Under the pieces are notes generated by a model. It had not been told where the DNA came from, searched no databases, and saw only the letters and a program-made list of their open reading frames with translations. The translations under genes were made by a program, and so were the position numbers. Positions 21,618 to 32,254 of a stretch of 64,000 nt of DNA are shown here, piece after piece. The stretch comes from Paludibacterium denitrificans (GTDB taxonomy: Bacteria > Pseudomonadota > Gammaproteobacteria > Burkholderiales > Chromobacteriaceae), in contig NZ_WLYX01000001.1 of NCBI RefSeq assembly GCF_009707705.1, forward strand, positions 62,001 to 126,000, given 5' to 3'. The stretch's first letter is position 1; each line of letters starts with the position of its first letter.

Positions 21618-22669
21618 ATGAATACCTTTTTCACCACGGCGTTTGGCGTCAAACAACCCCGGTTTGCCCGGGCATGAGCTTCATTGCCACACCGGAACTG
21701 GTCGCAGCCGTTAGCAACGCCGGCGGGCTTGGCATTCTGGCTACCGGACCGCTATCGCCAACCCAAACGCGCGAGGCCATCCGGCGCATTCGCACACTCA
21801 CCGATAAACCTTTTGGTATCGGTTGTACGCTGATGATGCCCGGCGCCAAAGAAAATGCTGAGGTTGCACTGCAAGAACAAGTGCCGGTAGTAAATTTCTC
21901 GCTTGGCAAAGGCGATTGGCTGGTACAACGTGCGCACGCTTATGGCGGCAAGGTCATCGCCACGGTAGTCACAGAGAAACATGCCATCTCTGCCGAAAAA
22001 TCCGGCGTTGATGCATTATTGGTCACCGGCCATGAGGCTGCAGCACACGGGGGCGAAGTGACGTCACTGGTGTTGATTCCGGCGATACGCAAAGTTTGCT
22101 CGCTCCCCATTATCGCTGCTGGTGGCTTTGGCACCGGGTCGGGCTTGGTCGCCGCGCTGGCATTGGGCGCCGACGCTATCGCCATGGGGTCTCGCTTGGC
22201 CATGACGCGGGAGAGCCCGGTACACGCCCGCACCAAGGAAATGATTGGGCAACGCCACGTGGGTGACACCATTTATTCCAGAAATTTTGACGGCCTATGG
22301 TGCCGGGTCATGGACACTCCCACCGCCCGCCGCGCCACGCACCGCCCCGTCAACCTGTTTACCGCAGCCTGGCGCGCCATGCGTGTGGCGCATCAATTAC
22401 GCCAACCCATAGCAAAGGTGGTATTGGGCAGCCTACTCAAGGAGCCACAGACCTTGCGGCAACTAGCGCTGTTTGGCGCCGCCACCGAAGCCATTCGGCT
22501 TGCTATCGAAGAAGGTAATCACGACAAAGGCGTGCAATTAATCGGCCAGGTTCAGGGACTGATTGACGACGTACCCACCGTACAAGAGCTATTTGACCGG
22601 CTACTGATCGAAGCAGCGCAGTGCACGCAGCAAGTGGTTACCAAGGTTGGCCGAAACGAAATCGGCTGA
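21618..22669 (+). CDS. Nitronate monooxygenase / NPD-family flavoprotein
   Basis: FMN-dependent TIM-barrel enzyme of the 2-nitropropane dioxygenase family, which oxidises nitronates. MSFIATPELVAAVSNAGGLGIL at the N-terminus, GHEAAAHGG and the phosphate-binding AAGGFGTGSGLVAALALGADAIAMGSR are diagnostic. The true start is the ATG at 21618 (MNTFFTTAFGVKQP). The frame then breaks near 21668, where GCCCGGGC replaces an expected GCCCTGGGC. An uptake-like word at 22646 overlaps the C-terminus. ~350 residues after repair. Confidence 0.82.
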
Positions 22670-22801
22670 CCGGCAAAGCAACACTCCGGGCAGAACAACC
22701 GAATGCCAAGACAATCCGCCAGAGTCAAAGGCCACACACATGTACGTACACTCCGGCACGACGTAAACTGACGTCTTTGCTGACAACCGTCGTGTCTTTT
22801 C

Positions 22802-23591
22802 ATGCTATTTGACCTACCGGCCGCGCCGGAGCCACAGCTTGACAACCGCTGGTGCATTTTTGACGAACGCGGCTTGCTGTTTGTCGGCCGGGCTCTCCCC
22901 GGCAACGAGGCGGAACAGTGGCCGCTGGCCAATCGCCAGTTCATCGGCCAGTACGCCGCGCAAAATATTTTCATGGCGGATCTGATCGGCCCGGAGCCGA
23001 CGGGAAGTGAATGGCTGCCGCTACGAGCCGCCTTGGCACACCAGCTTAAGCCGAACTGGCACCGGCGATGGTACGCGCGGTTCAGCTGCGTCAATTCCAG
23101 CGAACCCACCGGTTTTGTGGCCACTGCGCCACACCGCTTGCGCAACACTCGCACGATCAGGGTAAGTCCTGCCCCAGTTGCGGACAATTTTATTATCCGC
23201 GCCTGTCACCAGCGATGATGGTGGCCATCTATCGGGGCAAGGAATTGCTGCTGGCGCGCAGCCCACACTTCGCCCCCGGCGTGTATAGCGCACTGGCCGG
23301 GTTTGTCGAACCCGGCGAATCACTGGAAGACTGTGTCCACCGGGAAACACTGGAAGAAGTGGGCGTGCGGATCAGCCAGTTACGTTACGTCTGCTCACAA
23401 TCCGGCCATTCCCCCATTCCCTGATGCTGGCTTTCACCGCCGAATATGCAGGCGGCGACATCGTGCCGCAGCAGGGCGAAATCGAGGATGCAGGCTGGTT
23501 TGCCATCGACCACCTACCACAAATTCCTCCGCCCATTTCCATTGCCTATCGACTGATCCAGCACACGGTCAACGTATTGCAGCAGCAATAA
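22802..23591 (+). CDS. nudC: NADH pyrophosphatase / NAD-RNA decapping Nudix hydrolase
   Basis: Hydrolyses NADH to NMNH and AMP, and in E. coli removes NAD caps from RNA. Domains in order: N-terminal barrel, four-cysteine zinc ribbon (FCGHCATPL...[11 protein letters not shown]), then the Nudix box [23 protein letters not shown], and the SWPFPHSLM stretch expected in this subfamily. The frame shifts near 23044 (GCTTAAGC for [22 protein letters not shown] restored) and near 23402 (CCWGG lesion inside QSWPFP). ~264 residues after repair. Confidence 0.9.
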
Positions 23592-23631
23592 AAAACTACG
23601 GCACTCTCATCGAGGCTAGTGAGAGTGCCGT
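23589..23631 (-). terminator. Hairpin terminator between convergent nudC and EamA genes
   Basis: Twelve-base perfect stem (ACGGCACTCTCA / TGAGAGTGCCGT). On the minus strand it is followed by a run of six Ts, so it mainly ends the EamA transcript. Confidence 0.75.
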
Positions 23632-23645
23632 TCGATCTCATCCAT

Positions 23646-24567
23646 TCAGGCTAGACGTCTTACACGCCAACGCTGCAATCCCAATTGCTGCCACGGCAGG
23701 TTACACACCGCCATCCCACTCAGAATCAGCAACAACGCCGACACCTGCAGCAATGAAATATGCTCACCCAGCCACCAGGTGGAAAGCAACGCACCAAACA
23801 CCGGCACCAGATTAATGAACTGCCCGGCACGGTACGCACCCAGTTTTTTGATAGCCATATCATAGGCCAGCATGGCCAGCAGTGATGGGCCAACCGCGAT
23901 ATATAGCACCGATAGCCAGCCCTTACCCCCGACTTGATGCCACTGCCCTTGCACGCCTTCCATCAGTGCAAACGGCAGCAATGGCAGCAGGCCAATCAGC
24001 ATCAACAGCCACAACAAAGCGAAGCGATTGACGCCAGCCTACAGGCGTTGAACAAACACGGTATAGAGTGCCCAGCACATCATGCCTGCCGCCACCCAGC
24101 CATCTCCGGGGTTGATCGCCAGGCCGACCCCATGGCCAACCAGTAGCCATACACCAAACAGCGAAACCACCAGGCCTGCCACATTGGGCCGAGTCAGCAA
24201 GCACTGACCAAGCCCGGCAGAAATCAGCATCACCCATGCTTAACAAGGCGGCATTCATCAACACGCCATTCGTGGCGCTGGTATGTCCAAGACCGATATA
24301 AACAAAGGTATTCGTCACACTGACTCCGGCGAATGCCAGCACCAGAACCGTGCGCTTGTGGCGCCATAACGGCGCAAGCTTTTGCCGCAAACCGGAGTAA
24401 ACAAAGGGGGTGAGTACCAGCAGGGCAATTAACCAGCGCGCCAAGGCTAGCGTTACCGGCGGGAAATCCACCCGTGCTGATTTGCCCACTACGAAGTTGC
24501 CAGCCCAAAGCAAGGCTGCCAACAAGCTTACCAGATAAGGCCGCCATGCAGGAGAGAAGATTGTCAT
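23646..24567 (-). CDS. EamA/DMT-family permease
   Basis: Ten-segment drug/metabolite transporter with two EamA repeats: the first from ALLWAGNFVVGKSARVDFPPV, the second ending LLLILSGMAVCN. The middle is broken near 24236, where GCCGGC has become AAGC (LLPAWVMLISAGLGQ expected), and by an in-frame TAG near 24040 (QRLPAGVNRF expected), both GCCGGC lesions. Reconstructed ~307 residues. Substrate not predictable. Confidence 0.8.
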
Positions 24568-24724
24568 GTGTCGTTTCCGGTAGGAAATTTACTTGCCAAA
24601 TCCCGGTTCTTTTGTGAAAAACCGGGCGAAATGGAGCGGTAGCTCCAAGACAATAGTCAGCAAAAACCATACCGGAAACAACCAAAACCCGGACAGACAG
24701 CGCCTTCCATCCGGATCCGTCACA

Positions 24725-26181
24725 TCAAACTGCGGGCACAGCCGCCAAGACGGCAGTTAATAGCTGCCACGCCTTGGCAACGGAAGCAACCTCCACTCGC
24801 TCACCCGGTGCATGTGCGCCATGAATGGTCGGGCCGAACGACACCATATCCATCGCCGGGTATTTGGAACCAATGATGCCGCACTCCAGCCCGGCATGAA
24901 TCACCTGCACGCGGGCAGGTTGGCCGAACTCGGCACAAAATACCTGCTGAAACAATGCCAGTAGCGGCGAGGCTGGATTGGGAGCCCAACCGGGGTAACC
25001 GCCTTCAAACTCAACAGTGAGGCTTAAGAAGCTGAAACAGGCCTTCAATTTCCCGAGCCAGCATCCAGGCACCGGAATCCAGCAGCGAACGCACCATCAG
25101 GTTGGCGAAGAATTGGTCATCACCCAATGTAACCACCCCCAGATTATTGGAGGTTTCCACTACGCCCAGCACCGATTGACTCATACGCTTTACGCCATGC
25201 GGCGCCGCGTGCAGCGCTGCAAACACAGCATGCTGATCAGCCGCCGACATCACCGTACTGGCAACAGCTGGCTGCATCCGCACAGAGACTGCCTCATCGA
25301 CACCGGCCAACTCCTGCCGCAACACGTCTTCAAACTGCCGCAGATAGGATTCAACCAGCGCCGTGGCCGCTACGGGATAAGCAACGACAGCATGAGCCTC
25401 ACGCGCCAAGGCATTGCGGGCGTTGCCGCCTTGAAAACCGGCCACACGCAAGCGGGTAAGCTGCTCCAGCTCACGAACCAGCCGTACCAGTAATTTGTTG
25501 GCATTGCCACGCTCGAGATGAATATCCACCCCGGAATGACCACCTCTCAGTCCCTTGACTTCCAGACGGCTGACGCAATACCCCTCGGGCACCGCTTCGC
25601 TGACATAGTGGTGACGGACATTGACATCCACCCCCGTGGCGCAGCCAAGATAGAACTCCCCCCATGCCTCGGTATCAAGATTGATCAGCAGCGAGCCTTG
25701 CAACCACCCGGCAGCCAGCCCCTGCGCACCGCCCATGCTCGGCTTCTTCATCCAGCGTCAACAGCACCTCAAGCGGACCATGCGGCACCTGCTCGCTCTC
25801 CAATACCGCCAAGGCCAAGGCCACGCCGATACCGTTATCTGCTCCCAGCGTGGTGTGCTCCGCCAGCAGCCAGCCCTCGCGCAAAACCGGTCGAATGGGA
25901 TCACGAAAAAAATCATGGGCCACCTCGCCGTTGGCCTGACACACCATATCCAGATGGCCTTGCAACACCACGCCCGGGCGATTTTCATACCCCGGGGTGG
26001 CCGGTTTGCGGATGAGCAGGTTGCCCACGGCGTCCACATCTGTCTCCAACCCACTCAGTTCGGCCCAGCCTTTGAGGTAATCACGGACCACGGTCTCATG
26101 CTTGGATGGACGCGGCAGATCACACAAGGTCTGAAAGTGCTTCCAGACGAGACGAGGCTCCAGTTCGGCAATCACAGTCAC
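24725..26181 (-). CDS. pepD: Aminoacyl-histidine dipeptidase (peptidase D)
   Basis: M20-family zinc dipeptidase that cleaves Xaa-His dipeptides. VVLQGHLDMVCQANGEV (zinc His/Asp), TTLGADNGIGVALALAV (bridging Asp) and LDEEAGMGGAQGL (catalytic Glu) are the active-site blocks. Shifted near 25738 (GCCGAGC for GCCGGC) and near 25023 (GCCGGC after TT reduced to AAGC). The tail HAGLECGIIGSKYPAMDMVSFGPTIHGAHAPGE contains the last zinc ligand. ~486 residues. Confidence 0.9.
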
Positions 26182-26423
26182 AACAAAAAATCCTTAAATT
26201 TGAGTCACACACCGACACCCGCCCGTGACAGAAGTAAAGAAGAAACACACATGGCACACCAGACGCCCTCCCCAGCCGAAACAGCGACATACAGCGCCCC
26301 ACTCTTGTTGCCAACGTCATTGTTTGATCCGGGTCAATACGCCAACTCCACGTCAGCCAATAATTCCCGCTTCGATAATAAAAACAAATATGTCTGATAC
26401 ATCAACCTGGAGAACACACCAAG

Positions 26424-27539
26424 ATGCTCAAACCGATCGCAGCATCGGACGTGATCATTGGCAAACCCATCGAAGAGGCACTATACGACTCGGATGGTCG
26501 CCTGCTCCTCACCAAAGGAGCCGTTGCCAACAGCGAAATCAAAAACAAGCTGGTACAACGTGGTCACAAGGTGGTAACCCCCGGCGCTACGACGCTGGCC
26601 ACCAAGCCAACACACTCGGCACCACCCAGTGATTCGATTTTTGCCACGACACAGCATGCCGCCCACACCTTAAGCATCATTCTGGATGACTTCCGGCCGG
26701 GCGACATACCACTGCTTTCACTGAACGCATTCAGTCGCTGGCAAAACGCTTGCTTCAGGCCTGTCAGACTGACCCGGAAGCGGTAATCGCCGCCATTCAT
26801 CTGTTTCATGAAGGCGAATACACCATTCGCCACCATCTGTCCGTAGGCGTTGTCACCGCCTTGCTGGCACAGGCAGATGAGCGCATTAGCGAGGAAGAAG
26901 CCTTATTGCTGGTCTGCGCGGCCATCACTCACGATATTGGCATCATCCACGTTGCCAACAACGAAGCCAAGCTGAGCGATCAGCACAAGGCACTGATACA
27001 GCGCCACCCGGTTATGTCCAGTACTGCGCTACGCCAGGCTGGCGTGACCGAGCCGCTTTGGTTACAGACCGTCGAACAACATCACGAACGACTGGATGGT
27101 AGCGGTTATCCGCAGGGACTGTCTGGCTCGGCCATCGGTCTGCACAGCCGACTGCTGGCGGTAGCCGATGTGTACTGCGCCATGACCCGGCCACGCCCCT
27201 ATCGCCCACGCGCCTACTTTGCCATGGCCGCCATGCGCGATCTGTATGTCGGCCAGTCGCAACAACTGGACCACGCGCTGATCCAGTTGCTGATCAAGAC
27301 ACTGGGGCTCACTCCGCCGGGGTCGCTGGTCAAGCTGAAAAACGGCGAAACCGCAGTGGTGAAAAAATGCAGCACCCAGTGGCACACCGTTAAGCTATGC
27401 GCTAATGACAGAAACCGGCACACCGATCATGCCGCCAGAACGGCGGGACACCCGCGACAAGCATCTGGCGATTGTCGGCCGGGTTGAGCCAGAAGATTGC
27501 CAGCACCTGCAAGCCCTGATTCGCTCGCTTTGGGCATGA
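26424..27539 (+). CDS. HD-GYP domain protein, likely c-di-GMP phosphodiesterase
   Basis: N-terminal ~60-residue region (MLKPIAASDVIIGKPIEEAL) of the short beta-rich type found before many HD-GYP domains, then an HD-GYP catalytic domain. Visible motifs are THDIGIIHV (HD), HHERLDGSGYPQGL (GYP) and LLAVADVYCAMTRPRPYR. The frame shifts near 26727 (LLSLERIQSLAKRLLQ expected, CCWGG lesion) and near 27393 (HTVAGYALMTETG expected; TTAAGC replaces TTGCCGGC). With repair the protein ends at 27539, 372 residues. Predicted to break down cyclic di-GMP. Confidence 0.82.
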
Positions 27540-27554
27540 GCCTTGGGCATGATA

Positions 27555-27592
27555 TTCGGCCAACCCTGCCATGAACAACGAGCAGGGTTGGC
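27555..27592. terminator. Hairpin containing an uptake-like word between convergent genes
   Basis: Starts with a full GTTGGCCGAA copy (27555-27564 on the minus strand). Overlapping it, 11-base arms GCCAACCCTGC (27559-27569) and GCAGGGTTGGC (27582-27592) face each other across a 12-base loop. It lies between the HD-GYP stop and the ABC exporter stop. There is no long T run, so its strength as a terminator is uncertain. Confidence 0.6.
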
Positions 27593-27593
27593 A

Positions 27594-29397
27594 CTAGGCG
27601 CTCACTGCCTCGGCATTCTCATCCGACACTTCTTGTTGCAGCGCCCACATTTCCGCATACCGTCCACCTTGTTCTACCAACTGGCGATGCGTTCCCTGCT
27701 CCAGCACCCGGCCGCCATCCATCACCACAATCTGCTGCGCATCAACAATGGTGGACAAGCGGTGGGCAATGATCAGCGTGGTACGGTTGGCCGAAATATC
27801 TGCCAGTTCATGCTGAATGGCTTTTTCGGTGCGTGAGTCCAGCGCGCTCGTTGCCTCGTCAAAAATCAGCACCGGCGGATTTTTCAGAATGGTGCGGGCA
27901 ATCGCCACCCGCTGTTTTTCACCGCCAGAAAGTTTAAGCCCTCGTTCCCCCACCATGGTGTCGTAACCATCCGGCAGGCTCATCACGAAATCATGAATGT
28001 GGGCAGACTTGGCCGCTTCGATGATTTCCTCGCGATTCGCCTCGGGGCGACCATAAGCGATGTTGTAGTAGATGGTGTCGTTAAACAGCACGGTATCCTG
28101 CGGCACGATGCCGATGTGGGCACGCAGGCTATCTTGCGTCAGTTCGCGAATATCGGTGCCATTGATGCGGATGTGGCCACTGTTGACATCGTAAAAACGG
28201 AATAACAAGCGCGACAATGTCGACTTGCCTGCTCCGCTGGCGCCAACCACGGCCAGCGTGGTGCCCGCCGGAATCTCAAAACTGATGCCATGCAGAATCT
28301 GGCGATTGGTATCGTAGCCAAAATTGACATCTTCGAAGCGAATGGTAGCCGCACGCGTCGCCAGCGCCTTGGCTTGTGGCACGTCCGCCACTTCGGTACT
28401 GGCTTCCAGCAGCGTAAACATCCGTTCCATGTCGGCCAGCGAATGCTTGATTTCCCGGTAGACAAAGCCAAGAAAATGCAGCGGCGCCCACAACTGTGTC
28501 AGGTAAGTGGCAACCAGCACCACGTCACCTACCGTCATGGCATGCCGCACCACTCCGCGCGCCGCCAGCACCATGATCAGCGTTACCCCGACGGCAATGA
28601 TGACGCCCTGCCCGGCATTGAGGAACGACAGCGATACCTGATTCTTGATGGCAGATTGTTCCCACGCGGCCAGGTTGCGATCATAACGGGTCGATTCGTA
28701 GTGCTCGTTATTGAAATATTTGACCGTTTCGTAGTTGATCAACGCGTCGATCGCCTTGGCATTGGCCTTGGAATCCAGCTCGTTCATGCTGCGCCGGAAC
28801 ACGGTGCGCCACTCGGTGATGGTTAGCGTGAAGATGACATAAGCCGCGATGGTGGCAAGCGTCACCACGGTAAACGACCAGTCGTAACGATGCAGCAAAA
28901 TGCCCGCCACCAGTGCAATTTCCACCAGTGTCGGCAAGATATTGAACACGGTGAAGTTGAGCAGAAAGCCAATGCCGCGGGTGCCACGCTCGATATCGCG
29001 GCTCATGCCGCCAGTCTGGCGCTCAAGGTGAAACCGCAGTGACAGGCGGAACAGATGATCAAACACATTACGCGCCACTGTCCGCACCGCACCCTGAATC
29101 ACCCGGGCAAAGATGGCGTCACGCAGCTCTCCCAAGACACTGGAGAGCAGGCGTGCCAGACCATAGCCCACCAGCGCCATCACCGGAATGGCCAGCAAGG
29201 TGGCTGGCACGGATAGCTGGTCGACAATATCTTTCAGATACAGCGGCACGGTAACACTTGCTACCTTGGCCAGAATCAAGCAGGTCATCGCCAGCAAGAC
29301 ACGCCACTTGAAGGCCCAAAGATAGGGCACCGGTGGTTTTCAGAGTCTTGGCATCGTTGCGATGGGTCGGCGCGGGGCCGGTATGGGTCATACGCAT
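27594..29397 (-). CDS. ABC exporter, fused permease-ATPase (ATM1/MsbA type)
   Basis: ~600-residue half-transporter. There are six N-terminal membrane helices, then an ATPase with Walker A GASGAGKSTLSRLLFR, signature LSGGEKQRVAIARTILK and Walker B VLIFDEATSALD. The DYWSFTVVTLAT-like loops and size suit the ATM1 / heavy-metal-tolerance exporter subfamily, but MsbA-like function is possible. Start taken at 29397 (MRMTHTGPAP); a CCWGG lesion near 29334 breaks LKTTLVPYLWAF. An uptake-like word lies 18 bases upstream. It follows apaG in the same direction. Confidence 0.85.
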
Positions 29398-29414
29398 GGG
29401 GGATCGTTTCCAAG

Positions 29415-29424
29415 GTTGGCCGAA
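29415..29424 (+). repeat. Intergenic copy of the GTTGGCCGAA uptake-like word
   Basis: Exact copy, in the extended AAGGTTGGCCGAAA context, in the 69-base gap between apaG and the ABC exporter gene. Confidence 0.75.
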
Positions 29425-29466
29425 ACCTGCGAGCCAACCACTGTGGGTGAACAACAAAAAATCAGA

Positions 29467-29844
29467 TTAATGCAGAACGCGCGGAGCAACCAGCGTCATC
29501 TCCGGAATCTCGACGGTAAAACGTGTACCGTCATCGGCCAACATCTGGTAGCTACCTTTCATCGAGCCATACGGCGTGCGCAACTGGGTGCTACTGGTGT
29601 ATTCGTAGGTTTGCCCCGGTTCCAGCCGTGGCTGTTCGCCCACCACGCCCATGCCGCGCACCTCCTGAACTTGCTGGTTGGCATCGCTGATGATCCAGTG
29701 GCGGCTGATCAGCTGTGCAGGCTGGTCGCCCGTATTGGTAAGACGGATGCGATAGCCAAACACATAAACATCCGCGGCGATATCCGAGTTTTCCGGCACA
29801 TAAAACGGCTCGGCTTCAACCTGGATTTGATAAATGGCAGACAT
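29467..29844 (-). CDS. apaG: ApaG (DUF525) protein
   Basis: 125-residue fibronectin-III-like protein, frame intact. YRIRLTNTGDQPAQLISRHWIISDANQQ and VRGMGVVGEQPRLEPGQTYEYTS are strongly conserved ApaG stretches. The family is linked genetically to Ap4A turnover and metal binding, but its biochemical role is unsettled. Divergent from rpe. Confidence 0.92.
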   Translation of the reverse strand: MSAIYQIQVEAEPFYVPENSDIAADVYVFGYRIRLTNTGDQPAQLISRHWIISDANQQVQEVRGMGVVGEQPRLEPGQTYEYTSSTQLRTPYGSMKGSYQMLADDGTRFTVEIPEMTLVAPRVLH

Positions 29845-29987
29845 AGCGGTACCCCGTCACAAAAGTTGCCTAGGTTCAATTCTAACAAATCCCACCGCCC
29901 AGCCTGCGGGAAAGCGCGCGCAGGGCGTGGCACAAGCCGGGGCAAAGTCGGTACAATTCTGGCTTTGCCCCGTCACCCCCACCCGCC

Positions 29988-30667
29988 ATGACCTACCGTA
30001 TTGCCCCCAGTCTGCTGTCTGCCGATTTTGCCCGTTTGGGCGAAGAAGTTCGTGATGTCATCGCTGCTTAGCGCCGACATCATTCATTTCGACGTAATGG
30101 ACAACCATTACGTGCCCAACCTGACCATCGGGCCGATGGTGTGTGAAGCCATCCGCCCCCACACCAGCGCGCCCATCGACGTACACCTGATGGTCAAGCC
30201 GGTGGACAGCCTGGTTCCGCTGTTTGCCAAGGTTTGGCGCCGACATCATCACCTTCCACCCGGAAGGCTCCGAACACATCGACCGCACGCTGGGCCTGAT
30301 CAAGGAACAAGGTTGCAAAGCCGGTCTGGTATTCAACCCGGCAACGCCGCTACATTATCTGGACCACGTCATGGACAAGCTCGACATGGTGCTACTGATG
30401 TCGGTTAACCCGGGCTTTGGCGGGCAGAAATTCATCCCGCACACGCTAGAAAAACTGCGTGAAGCACGCCGTCGCATTGATAACTACACCGCACGTCATG
30501 GCGGCGAGATCTGGCTGGAAGTGGATGGTGGCGTCAAGGTTGACAATATCGCCGCCATTGCCGCCGCCGGTGCTGACACCTTTGTGGCCGGTTCCGCCAT
30601 TTACGGCCAGCCGGATTACCAGCAAGTGATTGACGCCATGCGCGCCGAACTGGCCAAGGTAAAGTGA
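29988..30667 (+). CDS. rpe: Ribulose-phosphate 3-epimerase
   Basis: Pentose-phosphate pathway and Calvin-cycle type epimerase interconverting ribulose-5-P and xylulose-5-[34 protein letters not shown] and [14 protein letters not shown] carry the metal and catalytic residues. Two GCCGGC lesions break it: near 30068 (VIAAGADIIHF expected, reads GCTTAGC) and near 30230 ([13 protein letters not shown] expected, reads GTTTGGC). ~226 residues after repair. First gene of an rpe-SDR-gph-trpE run. Confidence 0.92.
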
Positions 30668-30668
30668 G

Positions 30669-31419
30669 ATGAAAGGGGCCATCGTCACTGGTGCCTCGCG
30701 AGGTCTCGGCACGGCACTTAGCCAGCAATTGCTGGAACAGGGCTATCAGGTGGTGGGAATGGCCCGTCACGTCAGCCCGGCCATACAGACCTTGAGCAAG
30801 CTCTGGCCGGACGCCTTCCGCTTCCTGACCGTCAACCTGACAGACAGCCGCGGACTGCACGGGGTAATGGCCGAGGCGCTGGAGTGGCTGCATAACGCTG
30901 CCGAGCAGTTGCTGCTGATCAACAATGCTAAGCGTGGTAACCCCCATCGCGACAGCTGGCTACTACCCGGCCGAGCAGGTAGCGGAAGCCATTGCCGTCA
31001 ATCTGACCGCACCAATGCTGCTGACCGATGCCTTTTTGCAGTTGAGCGAAGAGCTGAGCACGGATCGTCGCCTGCTCAACGTATCATCCGGTGCGGCAAT
31101 CAAGGTCTATCCCGGCTGGGGAGTTTATGGCAGCACCAAGGCCGGGCTGGACCATTTCTGCCGCCATGTTGCCGCGGAACAGCAACAGCAAGTCAATCCG
31201 GCGCGCGTCGTGGCGCTCTACCCCGGCGTAGTGGATACCGAGATGCAGACCCGCATCCGCGCCAGCGACCCGGCTCAATTCCCCAACAAACCACGCTTTG
31301 ATGCACTCAAACGCGAAGGCGGTCTCAGCCAGCCGGAAGATGCCGCACACGCTATCATCGGCTACCTGTTGTCGCCGCAGTTTGGCGATGCACCAGTGGT
31401 CGATCTGCGCAATTTGTAG
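30669..31419 (+). CDS. Short-chain dehydrogenase/reductase (sepiapterin-reductase-like)
   Basis: Classical SDR of ~250 residues: cofactor motif VTGASRGLGTALSQQL, NNAG motif, Ser in NVSSGAAIK and active-site YGSTKAGL (YxxxK). The HVAAEQQ...VVALYPGVVDTEMQTRIR tail resembles sepiapterin reductase / BzA-reductase-like SDRs. A GCCGGC lesion near 30931 (GCTAAGC) breaks the NNAGVVTP motif. It begins one base after rpe, an unusual insertion into the common rpe-gph pair. Substrate unknown. Confidence 0.82.
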
Positions 31420-31449
31420 GCATCCCCTTACTCGCCCTTCAGGACACCC

Positions 31450-32120
31450 ATGAATTTCAAGAACATCAAGGCCGTGGCCTTTGACCTCGATGGCACACTC
31501 GTCAATTCCATCGCCGACCTGACCAATTCGGCCAACGCCATGCGCGCCTATCTGGAGCTGCTTAAGCGCTGTCGCAACAACGTCTGCAAGAACATGTCGG
31601 CGACGGCATCGCCAGCCTGGTGCATCGCGCCATCACCGACGAACGCGACGGCCGGGCCGAAGCCTCGCTATGGGAACGCGGCTACACCTTTTTCGTCCAG
31701 CACTACCATGCGCATCTGGCCGAACACACCCGCGCCTACCCCGGCGTTGAAGATGGACTCAGCCTGCTGCGGGTACTCAAATTACCGCTGGCCGTCATCA
31801 CCAACAAATCGGTACGACTGGCCGTGCCGCTACTGGAACAGCTCGGCCTGCGAGAGCAGTTCAGCGTCATTCTGGGAGGCGACTCGTTGCCGGAGAAGAA
31901 ACCGTCTGCCCTGCCGTTGCTGCATACCTGCGAAAACTTCGGCATCAAGCCGGAGGACTTGCTGATGGTGGGCGACTCGGCCAATGACATCAAAGCCGCC
32001 CGTCAGGCTGGCAGCCCGGTAATAGCCGTCAATTACGGTTACGCCCCAGCCGAAACGCTGGGCGCCGACCAGATCATCGGCAACCTTGCCGAACTGTACG
32101 ATTTAATGAAAAATAACTGA
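31450..32120 (+). CDS. gph: Phosphoglycolate phosphatase
   Basis: HAD-superfamily phosphatase that salvages 2-phosphoglycolate. AVAFDLDGTLVNSIADLT (nucleophile Asp), AVITNKSVRLAVPLLEQLG, DSLPEKKPSALPLL (Lys) and LLMVGDSANDIKAARQAG (acidic pair) are the four HAD motifs in order. Broken near 31560 where GCTTAAGC replaces GCCGGC (LELPALSQQRLQEHVGDG restored). ~222 residues. An uptake-like word at 31527 overlaps the N-terminal coding region. Confidence 0.9.
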
Positions 32121-32254
32121 CTGTCACGGTCATTTCTTGCAAAGACGTAATCATCATGAAATTCCTGCCCTGTCCGGCCAGTTGGCGATGGCAATCCTGA
32201 TCCATCCCCTGCATTGCATCCGTTTTTTCCATCTGGCCCAAAGGTAGGTCTTTC

